A stretch of DNA of 64,000 bases from Vibrio lentus (GCF_002875945.1 NZ_MCZK01000111.1:19346-83345), one strand, 5' to 3'; numbered from the stretch's first letter, positions 24,333 to 34,308 are shown. The notes: generated by a model not told the origin, from the sequence alone. Numbers and translations are program-made.

Positions 24333-25757
24333 ATGAGTTCAGATAATCAGTCGACCTACTTCTTTTTCGATTACGAAACATGGGGCGTTAGCCCAGCGAA
24401 AGATCGCCCGAGTCAGTTCGCCGGTGTTCGTACCGACCAAGATTTCAACATTATCGGGGAGCCTTTAGTTATCTACTGCCAGCCTCCTGCTGATTATCTG
24501 CCTGGACCTGAAGCTGCATTAATCACTCGAATTACGCCTCAGAAAGCCATGTCACAAGGCCTACCTGAGCCTGAGTTTATCACTAAGATTCATGCCGAGC
24601 TTGCTAAGCCGAACACCACAAGCCTGGGATACAACAGTATTCGATTCGATGATGAAGTGACACGATACACCTGTTACCGCAACTTCATTGACCCATATGC
24701 GTGGAGCTGGCAGAACGGCAATTCACGTTGGGATTTATTGGATGTGATGCGAGCAGTCCATGCACTGCGCCCTGACGGTATTAACTGGCCAACAAACGAT
24801 GAAGGTTTTCCAAGTTTCAAACTGGAACACCTATCTGTGGCAAACGGCATAGAACACGAAAACGCGCACGATGCGATGGCTGATGTTATTGCGACTATCG
24901 AACTGGCTAAGAAGTTAAAGGCCGCACAGCCTAAGATGTTTGATTACCTCTACAACATGCGTCATAAGCGCAAGTTGAACGATTTAGTCGACATCGTAAA
25001 CATGACACCTTTAATGCACGTTTCTGGCATGTTTGGTCGTGATTGCAATTACACAAGCTGGGTAGTGCCGATGGCATGGCACCCAACCAACCAAAACGCG
25101 GTTATTGTGGTCGACCTAGCGAAAGATCCAAGTCCTTTACTGGAAATGGATGCGGATGAACTAAGAGAAAGGCTTTATACCAAGCGCAGTGAGCTTGCTG
25201 AAGATGAACTACCAGTACCAATCAAACTGGTACAACTCAACAAGTGCCCTATTCTCGCGCCAGCAAAAACGCTCACCGCTGAAAACGCGGAAACGATCGG
25301 TATCGACCGTCAACAATGCTTGAAGAACCTAGCCCTATTGCGTGAACATCCAGAGATCCGTGAAAAGCTGATCGGTTTGTATTCACAAGAGCGTGAATAC
25401 GAGAAAAGCGACGACGTAGACACACATCTTTACGACGGTTTCTTCTCACCCGCCGATAAAACCGCGATGAACATCATTCGCGAAACTGACCCGAATAACT
25501 TGGCAGCACTGGAGATCACTTTTGGTGACGAACGTATTAAGCCTTTGTTGTTCCGTTACCGTGCTCGCCATTTCCCTTGGACGCTAGACGAAGCTGAACA
25601 ACTGAAATGGGCTAACCACTGTCGTGAGTATTATGAGAGTCGTTTAGAGGATTATATGTTGAACCTCGAGAACCTCGCGCATGAACACGAAAGCGACGAG
25701 AAGAAAATGGCTATCTTAAAAGCGGTTTATCAGTACGTAGAAAAGTTAGCTAGTTAA
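24333..25757 (+). CDS. sbcB: Exodeoxyribonuclease I
   Basis: The 474-residue protein has the DEDDh exonuclease motifs: FFDYETWG (Asp, Glu) at residues 12-19, LGYNSIRFDD, and AHDAMADV with the catalytic His and Asp near 180. The C-terminal part carries the SH3-like and helical ExoI domains (PILAPAKTLT, RYRARHFPWTLDEAE). It degrades single-stranded DNA 3' to 5' and acts in mismatch repair and recombination. Length matches E. coli ExoI. It is followed by the two lrgAB-like genes. Confidence 0.97.
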   Translation: MSSDNQSTYFFFDYETWGVSPAKDRPSQFAGVRTDQDFNIIGEPLVIYCQPPADYLPGPEAALITRITPQKAMSQGLPEPEFITKIHAELAKPNTTSLGYNSIRFDDEVTRYTCYRNFIDPYAWSWQNGNSRWDLLDVMRAVHALRPDGINWPTNDEGFPSFKLEHLSVANGIEHENAHDAMADVIATIELAKKLKAAQPKMFDYLYNMRHKRKLNDLVDIVNMTPLMHVSGMFGRDCNYTSWVVPMAWHPTNQNAVIVVDLAKDPSPLLEMDADELRERLYTKRSELAEDELPVPIKLVQLNKCPILAPAKTLTAENAETIGIDRQQCLKNLALLREHPEIREKLIGLYSQEREYEKSDDVDTHLYDGFFSPADKTAMNIIRETDPNNLAALEITFGDERIKPLLFRYRARHFPWTLDEAEQLKWANHCREYYESRLEDYMLNLENLAHEHESDEKKMAILKAVYQYVEKLAS

Positions 25758-25781
25758 TTCATAATCAAGAGACGTGACACT

Positions 25782-26153
25782 TTGAAAGAAAGATTGATCA
25801 AACTCGTTTACTGCTTAATCTCCTTCACCTTAATCATAGGTGCTCTCACTGCAGGCAATGCGTTACAACAATATCTAGAGACCTCAATCCCAGGCAGTAT
25901 TTTTGGCATGTTGATTCTGTTTACTGCCATGGTGATTGGTATCGTTCCTTCGCACTGGGTGCAGCCCGGTGCCAGTTTGATTATTCGTTTGATGATCTTA
26001 TTGTTCGTCCCAATCAGTGTTGGGCTAATGGATCACTTTGATATGCTTATCGCCAACGCACTGCCAATTATGGCGAGTGCGGTTGGTGGAACGCTGATCG
26101 TATTGGTGTCTCTATCATGGTTCTTAGACCGCTTGCTTTCGAGAGGTAACTAA
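25782..26153 (+). CDS. CidA/LrgA-family membrane protein (YohJ-like)
   Basis: The 123-residue protein has four predicted membrane segments and the LrgA motif [11 protein letters not shown]. It starts at TTG 25782, with no good ATG in frame nearby. LrgA/CidA proteins are holin-like and work with LrgB; in E. coli the homologues YohJ/YohK have been linked to small-molecule export. The LrgB-like gene follows after 2 bases. Confidence 0.85.
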   Translation: MKERLIKLVYCLISFTLIIGALTAGNALQQYLETSIPGSIFGMLILFTAMVIGIVPSHWVQPGASLIIRLMILLFVPISVGLMDHFDMLIANALPIMASAVGGTLIVLVSLSWFLDRLLSRGN

Positions 26154-26155
26154 TC

Positions 26156-26833
26156 ATGTGGATTCTACTCACTATCGTGGTGTTTCTGTTTGCTCGTTGG
26201 GTCAGCCAGAAAGTGAACTCACCGCTGTGTAATCCGTTACTGATCAGCATTAGTATCATTATTCCTATCTTGTTGTTCTTCAAGGTCCCTTTCGAGACCT
26301 ATTACGCAGACAACACTTGGATTACTTACATGCTTCAGCCTGCAGTTGTGGCACTTGCTTACCCTTTGTATGAGCAGTTACCTCAAATTCGAGCTAATTG
26401 GCGCATCATTACCTTTGCTTGCACGCTGGGCAGTGTAATGTCGATGACCACGACAGCATTGATTGCTGTTGCCTTTAAAGCAGATCTAAGCCTAATTGCT
26501 AGCCTGCTAGGTAAATCGGTCACCACACCGATTGCAATGGAAGTATCGAGCCACCTTGGCGGTGAAGCAGCGATTGCAGCGATTCTGGTGTTAATCGTTG
26601 GTCTGTTCGGAGCCATCTTTGTTTACCCTATCTATAACCTGATTGGAATTAAGAGCCCGATCGCCAGAGGTTTAACCATGGGCACAGTATCTCACGTTTT
26701 AGGTACCGCTACCTGTGCTGAAAAGAACCAAGAAGATGCGGCATTCAGTTCTTTAGCGTTGGTTCTTTGTGGGGTTATCACCTCAATCATTGCACCTAGC
26801 GTATTTTCAGTGGTGATTTGGCTCTACTCTTAA
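26156..26833 (+). CDS. LrgB-family membrane protein (YohK-like)
   Basis: The 225-residue hydrophobic protein has the LrgB signature KSVTTPIAMEVSSHLGG and later GTVSHVLGTATCAEKN. It is coupled to the LrgA-like gene two bases upstream. The pair forms an inner-membrane system related to murein-hydrolase modulators or metabolite exporters. The unit ends at a strong terminator. Confidence 0.9.
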   Translation: MWILLTIVVFLFARWVSQKVNSPLCNPLLISISIIIPILLFFKVPFETYYADNTWITYMLQPAVVALAYPLYEQLPQIRANWRIITFACTLGSVMSMTTTALIAVAFKADLSLIASLLGKSVTTPIAMEVSSHLGGEAAIAAILVLIVGLFGAIFVYPIYNLIGIKSPIARGLTMGTVSHVLGTATCAEKNQEDAAFSSLALVLCGVITSIIAPSVFSVVIWLYS

Positions 26834-26870
26834 CCAATCGACTCTGAAATTATTTTTATAAGATCATGTA

Positions 26871-26915
26871 AGCCCAAACATTACACTGTTATTTCAGCGT
26901 CTGTTTGGGCTTTTT
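26871..26915 (+). terminator. Terminator after the lrgB-like gene
   Basis: AGCCCAAACA (26871-26880) pairs perfectly with TGTTTGGGCT (26902-26911), followed by a T run. Confidence 0.85.
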
Positions 26916-27051
26916 CGTCGCCATTATTTAGCGATAACGGTACCAACTAACCTTTGATTTGCGATATCAACGATGATTTTTGTCCTTGCAATCGATTTCA
27001 TCTGTGACCTCACTCTAATTATGCAAACCAATGTAACAACAACAACGCAAT

Positions 27052-27067
27052 AGTGATCATTATCACA
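27052..27067 (-). promoter_or_regulatory. CRP-binding site upstream of cdd
   Basis: On the minus strand TGTGATAATGATCACT matches the CRP consensus TGTGA-N6-TCACA with one change. It lies 55 bases before the cdd start. Control of cdd by CRP (with CytR) is established in E. coli. Confidence 0.75.
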
Positions 27068-27122
27068 GAAAAATCCTGAGCATTGCATAGAATTAAAGCC
27101 TAAGGTCAATTAAGGATTCAAC

Positions 27123-28010
27123 ATGAACAGTCGTATTACCCTGGCGCTGGAAAGTGCTCCAACATCAATGAAAGCGCTTTTGAGTGACATCGTATTAGCA
27201 GACAACTTTGACGCCACTATCTCTAAAGAACAGTTGCAAAGCTTGCTAGATGCGAGCGGTCTTTCTGATAAAGAAGTTCGCCTAGCTTTACTGCCAATCG
27301 CAGCAGCATACTCTTATGCGCCTCTTTCTGAATTCTATGTTGGTGCCATCGTGCGTGGCCTATCTGGTCGCTTGTACTTCGGTGCAAACTTGGAGATCGC
27401 AGGTGCTCAACTTGGTCAAACAGTTCATGCTGAACAATCAGCCATCAGCCACGCTTGGATGAAGGGTGAAGAAGGCCTTTCTGACATCACTATCAACTTC
27501 AGCCCTTGTGGTCACTGTCGCCAATTCATGAACGAATTGACGACGGCAAAAGAACTGAAGGTTCAACTTCCACAACGCGATGAAATGTCACTGCAGGAAT
27601 ACCTGCCAGACTCTTTCGGCCCTGCTGATTTAGGTGTGACAACTGGCTTGATGACAAAGCTGAACCACCAATACACAACAGATGAAACGAGCCCTGTTGT
27701 TGTAGACGCTTTAGCTGCATTGAACCGCAGTCACGCTCCTTACACTAAGAACCTAAGTGGCGTTTCACTACAACTGGCAACAGGCGAAATCTTTACGGGT
27801 GCTTACGCTGAAAACGCAGCGTTCAACCCTAGCCTACCACCTCTACAAGTGGCTCTAATTCAGCTAAAATTGGCTGGCTTCGATTTTGAACAAATTGAAA
27901 ACGCAGCGTTGGTTGAAATGGCCGAAGGTAGCATCAGTCACCTAGCGGATACGCAATCTACATTAGAAGCGATTAATCCCGACATTCCAGTGACTTACTT
28001 AGCAATATAA
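27123..28010 (+). CDS. cdd: Cytidine deaminase
   Basis: The 295-residue protein is of the long E. coli dimeric type. The zinc site is present: His and catalytic Glu in TVHAEQSA, and Cys-x2-Cys in PCGHCRQF. It deaminates cytidine and deoxycytidine to uridine forms in pyrimidine salvage. SD AAGGA precedes the ATG. A CRP site upstream fits catabolite control. Terminator at 28038-28068. Confidence 0.97.
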   Translation: MNSRITLALESAPTSMKALLSDIVLADNFDATISKEQLQSLLDASGLSDKEVRLALLPIAAAYSYAPLSEFYVGAIVRGLSGRLYFGANLEIAGAQLGQTVHAEQSAISHAWMKGEEGLSDITINFSPCGHCRQFMNELTTAKELKVQLPQRDEMSLQEYLPDSFGPADLGVTTGLMTKLNHQYTTDETSPVVVDALAALNRSHAPYTKNLSGVSLQLATGEIFTGAYAENAAFNPSLPPLQVALIQLKLAGFDFEQIENAALVEMAEGSISHLADTQSTLEAINPDIPVTYLAI

Positions 28011-28037
28011 GTACATCTAGTTAACAAAAATTTAAAT

Positions 28038-28068
28038 AAGCAGCCCTATTTAACGGGGCTGCTTTTTT
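28038..28068 (+). terminator. Terminator after cdd
   Basis: AAGCAGCCC (28038-28046) pairs with GGGCTGCTT (28056-28064), followed by TTTTT. Confidence 0.9.
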
Positions 28069-28094
28069 TATGATTGTAATTAAAGCAGCAACTT

Positions 28095-28110
28095 GCGCAA
28101 ACGTTTGCTT
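28095..28110 (+). promoter_or_regulatory. PurR box upstream of purT
   Basis: GCGCAAACGTTTGCTT is a near-perfect match to the PurR operator ACGCAAACGTTTNCNT, centred about 75 bases upstream of the purT start. Confidence 0.85.
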
Positions 28111-28177
28111 TTGTCATTTAAATAAGTATGATCACCCCGTTTTCAATCAATCGTTCAAAAGATCGGAAGGAATTTCT

Positions 28178-29353
28178 ATGTTTGGTACCGCTACTCGTGA
28201 AAATGCAACTCGTGTACTTCTATTAGGTTCAGGTGAACTTGGCAAAGAAGTGGCTATCGAGTGCCAACGTTTAGGTTTAGAAGTTATTGCTTGTGACCGT
28301 TATGCAGACGCACCAGCTATGCAAGTCGCACATCGCAGTCACGTATTGGATATGCTAGACGCTGACGCTTTAGAAGCCATTATTGAACTAGAAAAACCAG
28401 ATTATGTGGTACCGGAAATCGAAGCGATTGCCACCAGCAAGCTGGTAGAGCTAGAAGCAAAAGGGTTGAATGTCGTTCCAACTGCGAATGCAACCAAGCT
28501 GACGATGAACCGCGAAGGTATCCGTCGCCTAGCCGCAGAAGAGTTGAAACTAAGCACGTCTCCTTACCGCTTTGCAGACACCTTTGAAGATTTCTCAGCA
28601 GCCGTTGAGTTCGTGGGCATGCCTTGCGTTGTTAAGCCAGTAATGAGTTCTTCAGGCAAAGGCCAAAGCGTTATCAAAACAGAAGAAGATATTCAGAAAT
28701 CTTGGGATTACGCACAAGAAGGCGGTCGTACTGGCGCAGGTCGCGTAATCGTTGAAGGCTTCATCGACTTTGATTACGAAATCACACTGCTTACCGTTCG
28801 CGCAGTCGACGGTGTTCATTTCTGTGCGCCTATCGGTCACCGCCAAGAAGACGGTGATTACCGCGAATCATGGCAGCCACAAATCATGTCAGATAACGCT
28901 CTGAAAGCGGCGCAATACACGGCAGAGCAAGTAGTTAACGCATTAGGCGGCCACGGTATCTTCGGTGTTGAACTGTTCGTTAAAGGTGACCACGTGATCT
29001 TCAATGAAGTCTCCCCTCGCCCGCACGACACAGGCTTGGTTACTTTGATGTCTCAAGACTCGTCGGAATTCGCACTACACGTTCGCGCATTTACGGGTAT
29101 GCCAATCAAATCAATTACTCAGTATGGCCCTTGCGCATCAGCGGTTATCTTAGGCCAAGGCACATCGACAAACATCCGTTTTGAAGGCCTTTCAGAAGCG
29201 CTAGACGCGCCACAAACGCAAGTTCGCCTGTTCGGTAAGCCGGACATTGATGGTCGCCGTCGTCTTGGTGTAGCGTTAACTCGTCGCAACAGCACAGAGA
29301 CAGCGATCGAAGATGCGATTGAAAGCGCTTCGAAAGTGAAAGTGATTTACTAA
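28178..29353 (+). CDS. purT: Formate-dependent phosphoribosylglycinamide formyltransferase
   Basis: From ATG 28178 the protein has 391 residues, the usual PurT length. It shows the N-terminal [14 protein letters not shown], the ATP-grasp core ([30 protein letters not shown]) and [14 protein letters not shown]. The start is set by GGAAGG 8 bases upstream and family length; the frame extends 36 codons further but through the PurR box. It makes formyl-GAR from GAR, formate and ATP in purine synthesis. Confidence 0.97.
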   Translation: MFGTATRENATRVLLLGSGELGKEVAIECQRLGLEVIACDRYADAPAMQVAHRSHVLDMLDADALEAIIELEKPDYVVPEIEAIATSKLVELEAKGLNVVPTANATKLTMNREGIRRLAAEELKLSTSPYRFADTFEDFSAAVEFVGMPCVVKPVMSSSGKGQSVIKTEEDIQKSWDYAQEGGRTGAGRVIVEGFIDFDYEITLLTVRAVDGVHFCAPIGHRQEDGDYRESWQPQIMSDNALKAAQYTAEQVVNALGGHGIFGVELFVKGDHVIFNEVSPRPHDTGLVTLMSQDSSEFALHVRAFTGMPIKSITQYGPCASAVILGQGTSTNIRFEGLSEALDAPQTQVRLFGKPDIDGRRRLGVALTRRNSTETAIEDAIESASKVKVIY

Positions 29354-29400
29354 CCAGCTATTCAATTCTGAACAATCAAGACTTCAAATCTGAACAATAA

Positions 29401-29429
29401 AAAAGACGGGCTATCGAGCCCGTCTTTTT
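29401..29429 (+). terminator. Terminator after purT
   Basis: AAAAGACGGGCT pairs perfectly with AGCCCGTCTTTT around an ATCG loop. Flanking A and T runs make it usable from both strands, so it also serves the leftward tpm gene. Confidence 0.9.
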
Positions 29430-29485
29430 GTTCGTTTTAGCTGTTGGCGTTAGCTGTTAGCTATTGGCTTAAAAGCAAACTCGGC

Positions 29486-30139
29486 TTAAGCGTCAGACTC
29501 AATCAAATACACTTCTTCACTGAATCGAGACAAGCCTTTCTTCGCAATCTTAGGGTGTTCATCATCTGCAATATCTTGATTCAACAAAGTGATCTTATAA
29601 CCTGCAAATAACTGATCGATCTCTAGCTTAGGCACGCTAAACGGAGGCCCTGCCATTTCGCTTTGGTCGTAATCCAATGTAACCAACAAGATCTTGCCGC
29701 CTGGCTTTAACAGTTGCTTCAAACGTTCCACATATTGCACGCGCATCTCAGTAGGCAAAGCCACCAAAGAAGCGCGGTCATAAATAATGTCGACTGGCTG
29801 AATAGGCGCAGTGAAGTAATCACCGGTGTAAACACTCAGCTCATCAAATTGGTACAGCTCATGTTGACCACTGATTTGAGTCACTGTCGGTGTGTATAAA
29901 TGCTCAGCGAAAAATGCGCGAACCGCGATCTGGCTTAATTCGACACCTTGAACCTCTTCATGCTTAGTCGCTAACCAAATCAAATCTTCACTCTTACCAC
30001 AAAGAGGCACGAAGACACTCTTGTCGTAACTAGGGTTAGTCTTTTGCCAAAATTCGATAAGAAGCGGATTTACATCTTCAAGGTGGAAACCAATTTGGTT
30101 GGCAGCCCATTTATTGTGCCAAAATTCAGGATTATTCAT
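29486..30139 (-). CDS. tpm: Thiopurine S-methyltransferase
   Basis: The 217-residue protein matches bacterial TPMT: an N-terminal [14 protein letters not shown], the SAM-binding [16 protein letters not shown], then DYFTAP and [22 protein letters not shown]. Bacterial members methylate thiopurines and, in some species, tellurite and selenium oxyanions. It is convergent with purT, sharing the terminator. Confidence 0.95.
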   Translation of the reverse strand: MNNPEFWHNKWAANQIGFHLEDVNPLLIEFWQKTNPSYDKSVFVPLCGKSEDLIWLATKHEEVQGVELSQIAVRAFFAEHLYTPTVTQISGQHELYQFDELSVYTGDYFTAPIQPVDIIYDRASLVALPTEMRVQYVERLKQLLKPGGKILLVTLDYDQSEMAGPPFSVPKLEIDQLFAGYKITLLNQDIADDEHPKIAKKGLSRFSEEVYLIESDA

Positions 30140-30494
30140 CTTTCGTTCATGTTAAACAGTCATAATGCAAGGGTACAGTATAGAGAAGTAAGAGCAACCT
30201 TCGCTTGATTCAAACTTGAAAACGACATGAGTCAGAGTAGAAAATAACGCGAGTTAACAAAGAAGATTGCCGAAGTTCAAAGTTCTCAAAATTTGGGAAC
30301 AAACGCTTAAATGATTTGTCTATATCTTCACATTTTAAAGCAATATTAAACGTTAGAGTTGGTTTCGGTCTTAACTAGCCCCATCTAATATATAGCGAGA
30401 TTGGTTAGTGTAGTTAAGCTGTTTTTACTCTTATGCGTTACTGGTTACCCCTTTTGATTTACCCGTTTTTGTAACCTTGTATTTTGGAGTTTGA
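30140..30494. other. Divergent gap between tpm and relV
   Basis: No gene is seen. It should hold both promoters. No strong inverted repeat or known operator is recognised. Confidence 0.4.
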
Positions 30495-31271
30495 ATGAGT
30501 GTATTTCTCCGTACGACGGCCCTAATGCTTCTAGTATTGAGCCGAGCGCCTGCATTCGCAGCAGCACCTGTTTCAACAAGTTCAACTGATCAATCGCGCA
30601 CTCCTGCGCAAAACCAAGTTTCATCAAACGTATTCCGCCACAGCCTTAGCGGCTTATACGGCATCAAAGCATTCGACTCACGTCCGACTCAGCCTTATAC
30701 CGACTTCGATATTCTGTACAGCAAAGCTCACCAAGCACAGGCTGAACTAGAAACCATCTGTAAAAGTACTGCCCTACTGACTAACTCAGACGCACTCTTC
30801 GCTGGCGTTAAATCTCAAGCACGAGCAGAAGAGAAAATTGACCTTGAGTTAGATGGCGATGTATCAAGAATTACCGACTTAGCCCGTGCAACCATCATCG
30901 CTAACGATGTAGAAAGCTTGGTCGAAGTTTACGAAGCTCTAAGCCGCGAAGCGGATGTGGTAAAAGTGAAAAACAAATTCAAATCACCGGCTGATTCTGG
31001 CTACCGTGATTTGAACCTTTTGGTTCGTTTACCTAAAACTAATGTTATTGCCGAAGTTCAACTTCACTTGAGAGCCATCGCTGATGTGAAAAGTGGTCCT
31101 GAACACGAGCTTTACGAAATCATCCAAGGTATTGAGCGTCACGCGATTGCAGAAAAACGTCCAATTAACGACATCGAAGCGGCGCAAATCAATAGCCTAA
31201 GACGCCAATCTCTAGAGCTTTACCAACAAGCATGGCAACCATACATTACAACGCACATTAAAGCGGCTTAA
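30495..31271 (+). CDS. relV: RelV-type small (p)ppGpp synthetase
   Basis: The 258-residue protein has a RelA/SpoT synthetase domain: KSQARAEEK, then the DVSRITDLARATIIAND core, SGYRDLNLLVRL, and the AEVQLHL strand with the catalytic-site Glu. There is no hydrolase domain, TGS or ACT. This matches RelV, the Vibrio small alarmone synthetase, in size and probably locus. Unexpectedly, residues 1-23 (ending PAFAAA) read as a signal peptide or membrane segment ahead of a Ser/Thr/Gln linker. A cytoplasmic synthetase would not need that. Terminator follows at 31301. Confidence 0.88.
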   Translation: MSVFLRTTALMLLVLSRAPAFAAAPVSTSSTDQSRTPAQNQVSSNVFRHSLSGLYGIKAFDSRPTQPYTDFDILYSKAHQAQAELETICKSTALLTNSDALFAGVKSQARAEEKIDLELDGDVSRITDLARATIIANDVESLVEVYEALSREADVVKVKNKFKSPADSGYRDLNLLVRLPKTNVIAEVQLHLRAIADVKSGPEHELYEIIQGIERHAIAEKRPINDIEAAQINSLRRQSLELYQQAWQPYITTHIKAA

Positions 31272-31300
31272 CGCGAACTGCGTAATACCGATAGACACCA

Positions 31301-31326
31301 AAAGGGCTGCACTCGCAGCCCTTTTT
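31301..31326 (+). terminator. Terminator after relV
   Basis: AAAGGGCTGC pairs with GCAGCCCTTT around an ACTC loop and ends in a T run. Confidence 0.9.
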
Positions 31327-31383
31327 AGTTCCTGTTTGATAAGTAAATCTTTCACTTGTCTGTCACAACCTCTCCGTTCCGAA

Positions 31384-31821
31384 CTATTGGTGATAATACT
31401 CCTTAGAGCGGTTGTATAAATCCAAGGGTTTTAATGTGCTGTAAAATGCCGCCGCGTCTTGTAAATCTCTATCTGATAAAGATTTCACTACCGACTGCAT
31501 GTACAAATCTTGGCGTTCATCGCTTTTAAAATCACGTAATTGCTTAAGAATGTAACTCGCCTTTTGCCCCTTTATATTTGGGTAAGATTGCACAAAAGGA
31601 ATGATCTTATCGCCGTGGCACTGACTACAAAGGTTCTGAGCGAGTTTCTCACCTGCGACCAAATTTGGCGTATAGGTTTCTACCTCTTCGACCTTCACTT
31701 CCATTTGGGGCACTGTCTTGGTGTCAAATTCGGAATGTTCCTCAGAACATGCAGAAAGCAACATAACAGCCATCGCTGGCGCCAGAAATAGAGACACTAA
31801 TGTCACTGAGTTCATCGTCAT
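31384..31821 (-). CDS. Cytochrome c lipoprotein
   Basis: The 145-residue protein has a lipobox LLSAC with Cys25, an acidic linker, and one heme site CSQCH (Cys65, Cys68, His69). The C-terminal helix has the YPNIKGQKASYILKQLRDFKS pattern of class I cytochrome c. It is the last gene of a four-gene operon with overlapping stops and starts (ATGA). Likely the electron carrier that takes electrons from sulfite oxidation, tethered to a membrane. Confidence 0.85.
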   Translation of the reverse strand: MTMNSVTLVSLFLAPAMAVMLLSACSEEHSEFDTKTVPQMEVKVEEVETYTPNLVAGEKLAQNLCSQCHGDKIIPFVQSYPNIKGQKASYILKQLRDFKSDERQDLYMQSVVKSLSDRDLQDAAAFYSTLKPLDLYNRSKEYYHQ

Positions 31822-32306
31822 TTATGCGCTCCTGGCTTGGGTGGCAACAAGGCGCTATCAATAGGCTTACGACGATACTTGTTCATGTCGATGCCTTTGT
31901 CTTGGTAGTAAGTGCTCAAGTAATCAAGCACCGGATCCCATGTATCAGACAAGTCCCACAACCCCTGAGTATCAACCATCCATTGGATCGTCTCTCGCCA
32001 CTGTTCTCTAGTGCCGCTGTTCTGAGCCACGATTAGACTGGTGTGGCACGCATTACACTGGCCATTCACCACCTCCCAGCCTGGAGCCATAATTAGCCCA
32101 GATGTCTTGTCTACACCGTAATACTCTTTCGGGTTTTCTGGAGTCTCATCGGCATGTACGAGCATCGAGGTTAATAGACTGCATACTAGAGCGGCTCTCA
32201 TTATGTCTTTACGGTAAGAACGCTTACCTACATTAGTCAACCGGGTGTGGGCAGAGTTGGCGAGAGTAGAATTAGTATGAAGAGACTTATCGTTAATTTG
32301 CTTCAT
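31818..32306 (-). CDS. Sulfite dehydrogenase cytochrome c subunit (SorB-like)
   Basis: One heme site CNACH (Cys84, Cys87, His88 counted from ATG 32306) is followed by REQWRETIQWMVDTQGLW, the pattern of SorB-type cytochromes that accept electrons from a molybdopterin sulfite dehydrogenase. I chose ATG 32306 because it overlaps the previous stop (TGATG), implying coupling. ATG 32201 is the alternative and would begin directly at a signal peptide (MRAALVCSLLTSMLVHA), which otherwise sits 35 residues inside. Periplasmic either way. Confidence 0.8.
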   Translation of the reverse strand: MKQINDKSLHTNSTLANSAHTRLTNVGKRSYRKDIMRAALVCSLLTSMLVHADETPENPKEYYGVDKTSGLIMAPGWEVVNGQCNACHTSLIVAQNSGTREQWRETIQWMVDTQGLWDLSDTWDPVLDYLSTYYQDKGIDMNKYRRKPIDSALLPPKPGAHK

Positions 32307-33532
32307 CACGACACTCGAATTGCAATACGGTGACAACCATTGAACAGATAACCTTTCGGGTTCCATTGTGGTTGTACGACTGGCTGGCTATCACCTTCAC
32401 TGTCCGTCGCTTTTGCCCAAATCTCGTAATAACCGGTCATAGGAAGGTCTAAATCGGCCTCCCATTGCTGCCATGCGCCTTTGTTGACGGGTCTATTAAG
32501 CTTTGCATCATGCCATGTCGTCCCATAATCGTAACTCACCTGCAGCTTCTCAACCGTTCTGAGCCCGGCCCAAGCATGGCCGCTGACCGTGACTTTTTTA
32601 CCAAGCGAAAACTCAGTACCGCTCTTTGGTGAAGTAATTAACGATTTCACGATCATCTCTTCAATGATTCGAAAATCTTTGTTATCGACCTTCTCACCCG
32701 GCGCTATCGGATGTTTTGGCACTTGATAAGCAGGTGCCGCCATCTTATGTCCGTCATGAATTTTGTTACGAATACTAATCCCTGTCGTGCACTTCTGAGA
32801 AACCGATGCTGGGCGCCCACCAAACACGGTTCGAAGTGGGAAGCCATGAAGGTACGGAATAGGTTCTCCATTCATTTCCCATGCAATCAGAGCGTTGTCG
32901 TTCATCGCAGCCGCAATAGGCACACCACGCGAGATGGCTTCGCCCTTACCGCTTAAGTGTTTATCAAAGCCGTGATTACCTACGTAAACTGCATCATCTT
33001 TAATGCCACAGTCTTTAAGAACATCACTGAGTAAGACACCGGTCCATTGCGAACAGTAAACGCCTGCGTTGCTCCATTGATTCCCCTTGGTACTTGGATA
33101 GAAGTTGTTGCGACTGTTACCCCCACACTCCAACACCAAGCTCTGAGTATGATGTTTAAACTTGGATTTAAGTTCTGCCAGCGTATAGGTTTTACTTTCT
33201 TTCACTGACTCGCCTTTCACTTCAAAAGTCCAAGTCTCAGGATCCATTTCTGCAAAATCTGGCATCAAGCCATTCCATCGAACAAACGGCACGTCTGCAG
33301 GTGTAACAGCAGGTGAAAGCATACTTTCTGGCGGATAGGCATTCAGAGGGTTGGTATTCAAAACGGTGTAGTAATCAGGAAGGTCTTCAGCTTTCGCCCA
33401 CGTTAACGCGTTGATATCGAGTGCCGCCAAATCTTCAGGTCGATTAGCCGCAAATACCCAAGAAACCGGCAATGCAGAAACGGCTGTAGCGGAAAGCGCA
33501 GCTTTAAGAAATTGTCTTCTGTCTAAACTCAT
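32306..33532 (-). CDS. Sulfite dehydrogenase catalytic subunit (molybdopterin, SorA/SoxC-like)
   Basis: The 408-residue protein starts with a Tat signal (RRQFLK at 5-10). It carries the sulfite oxidase fold with molybdenum-ligating Cys136 in LVLECGGNSRN, ending in a dimerisation domain (SGHAWAGLRTVEKLQVSYDYGTTW lies near residues 315-340). It should oxidise sulfite to sulfate in the periplasm and pass electrons to the cytochromes encoded on both sides. Start overlaps the stop of the upstream cytochrome gene by 4 bases. Confidence 0.92.
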   Translation of the reverse strand: MSLDRRQFLKAALSATAVSALPVSWVFAANRPEDLAALDINALTWAKAEDLPDYYTVLNTNPLNAYPPESMLSPAVTPADVPFVRWNGLMPDFAEMDPETWTFEVKGESVKESKTYTLAELKSKFKHHTQSLVLECGGNSRNNFYPSTKGNQWSNAGVYCSQWTGVLLSDVLKDCGIKDDAVYVGNHGFDKHLSGKGEAISRGVPIAAAMNDNALIAWEMNGEPIPYLHGFPLRTVFGGRPASVSQKCTTGISIRNKIHDGHKMAAPAYQVPKHPIAPGEKVDNKDFRIIEEMIVKSLITSPKSGTEFSLGKKVTVSGHAWAGLRTVEKLQVSYDYGTTWHDAKLNRPVNKGAWQQWEADLDLPMTGYYEIWAKATDSEGDSQPVVQPQWNPKGYLFNGCHRIAIRVS

Positions 33533-33834
33533 TGAGGTGACCCTTTGTGATGCAGTGTGTAAAAGTAGTTGGCTAGTTTCTCGATATCTTGCTCAGACAA
33601 AAGTTGAGCCACTTTAGACATAGTTTTGTCGGTTCGTTTACCACTCTTAAAGTTCGACAACTGTTCGGTAAGGTAAACCTTGTTTTGCCACTTCAAGTTG
33701 GGAATCGACGGATATGACGTATCTTCGCCGCTACCGTGACAGGCAATACACATATTTGCTATTTGCTGATATTCCGCTGCCGTGACTACCACAGGCAGAG
33801 CGAGCAATATCAAAGCTAAAAAGGCTTGTCGCAA
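33529..33834 (-). CDS. Periplasmic cytochrome c (class I, single heme)
   Basis: The 101-residue protein has a signal peptide ending VTAA and a heme motif CIACH (Cys29, Cys32, His33). A helix typical of small c-type cytochromes follows (SDQ-like LSEQDIEKLANYFYTL). It is the first gene of the sulfite dehydrogenase operon and overlaps the next gene (ATGA). Confidence 0.88.
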   Translation of the reverse strand: MRQAFLALILLALPVVVTAAEYQQIANMCIACHGSGEDTSYPSIPNLKWQNKVYLTEQLSNFKSGKRTDKTMSKVAQLLSEQDIEKLANYFYTLHHKGSPQ

Positions 33835-34274
33835 GTTTCCTCCTTAGTATTTGAACGGTTAAATAAGTTAATTGGTTGTTAATGCAGCGCATTAAATCAA
33901 ATTGATGCGTTTATTTAAATTCAAACATATTTAACCTTCGTTTATTAAAACTAAACGACAAGTGGCATGGCCAAGTAAGGAAGCAAAGGCAACGTTAGTG
34001 TTAGATTTAATGAAAGGAATACGGCTTAGAAAAGGATATGGAACGCAGGAATACCGCGAGTTGGATTAGAAAATAAGTACAAACAGCCAAGATAAAAGAG
34101 GTAAAAGAGGTAAAAGAGATGAAAGGTAAAGGATGAGATTCCGGAAGCGAGCAAGATGTGGAGAAACGAGAAGAGCTAATATACTTAAGATAGGCGTACA
34201 GGAAATAGCACTTATCTTCTGCTAAAGAGATGTATGAAGTTGACGATTACTGGAGGTGAAAATGAACCAGATAC
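33835..34274. other. Gap upstream of the sulfite dehydrogenase operon
   Basis: No supported gene is seen. The left part should hold the operon promoter. The right part is purine-rich and contains a 9-base tandem repeat (34093-34119). An ATG at 34262 preceded by GGAGGTG opens a frame antisense to ihfA, which I judge to be chance. Confidence 0.4.
34093..34119. repeat. 9-base tandem repeat TAAAAGAGG, about 2.9 copies
   Basis: Two perfect copies and a third with one change lie in a row within a purine-rich stretch. Confidence 0.85.
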
Positions 34275-34301
34275 AAAAAGACCACGCTAGGCGTGGTCTA
34301 T
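34275..34301 (-). terminator. Terminator of ihfA
   Basis: GACCACGC mirrors GCGTGGTC. The minus-strand transcript from ihfA then reads into TTTTTG, so it terminates the leftward gene. Confidence 0.85.
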
Positions 34302-34308
34302 TGCTTGG

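Noticed and set aside
26924..27109. 61-codon minus-strand frame upstream of cdd
   Set aside because: It spans the CRP site and cdd promoter region, with no ribosome site or similarity.
31540..31791. Frames antisense to the cytochrome c genes
   Set aside because: These are shadows of well-supported heme protein genes with CxxCH motifs on the minus strand.
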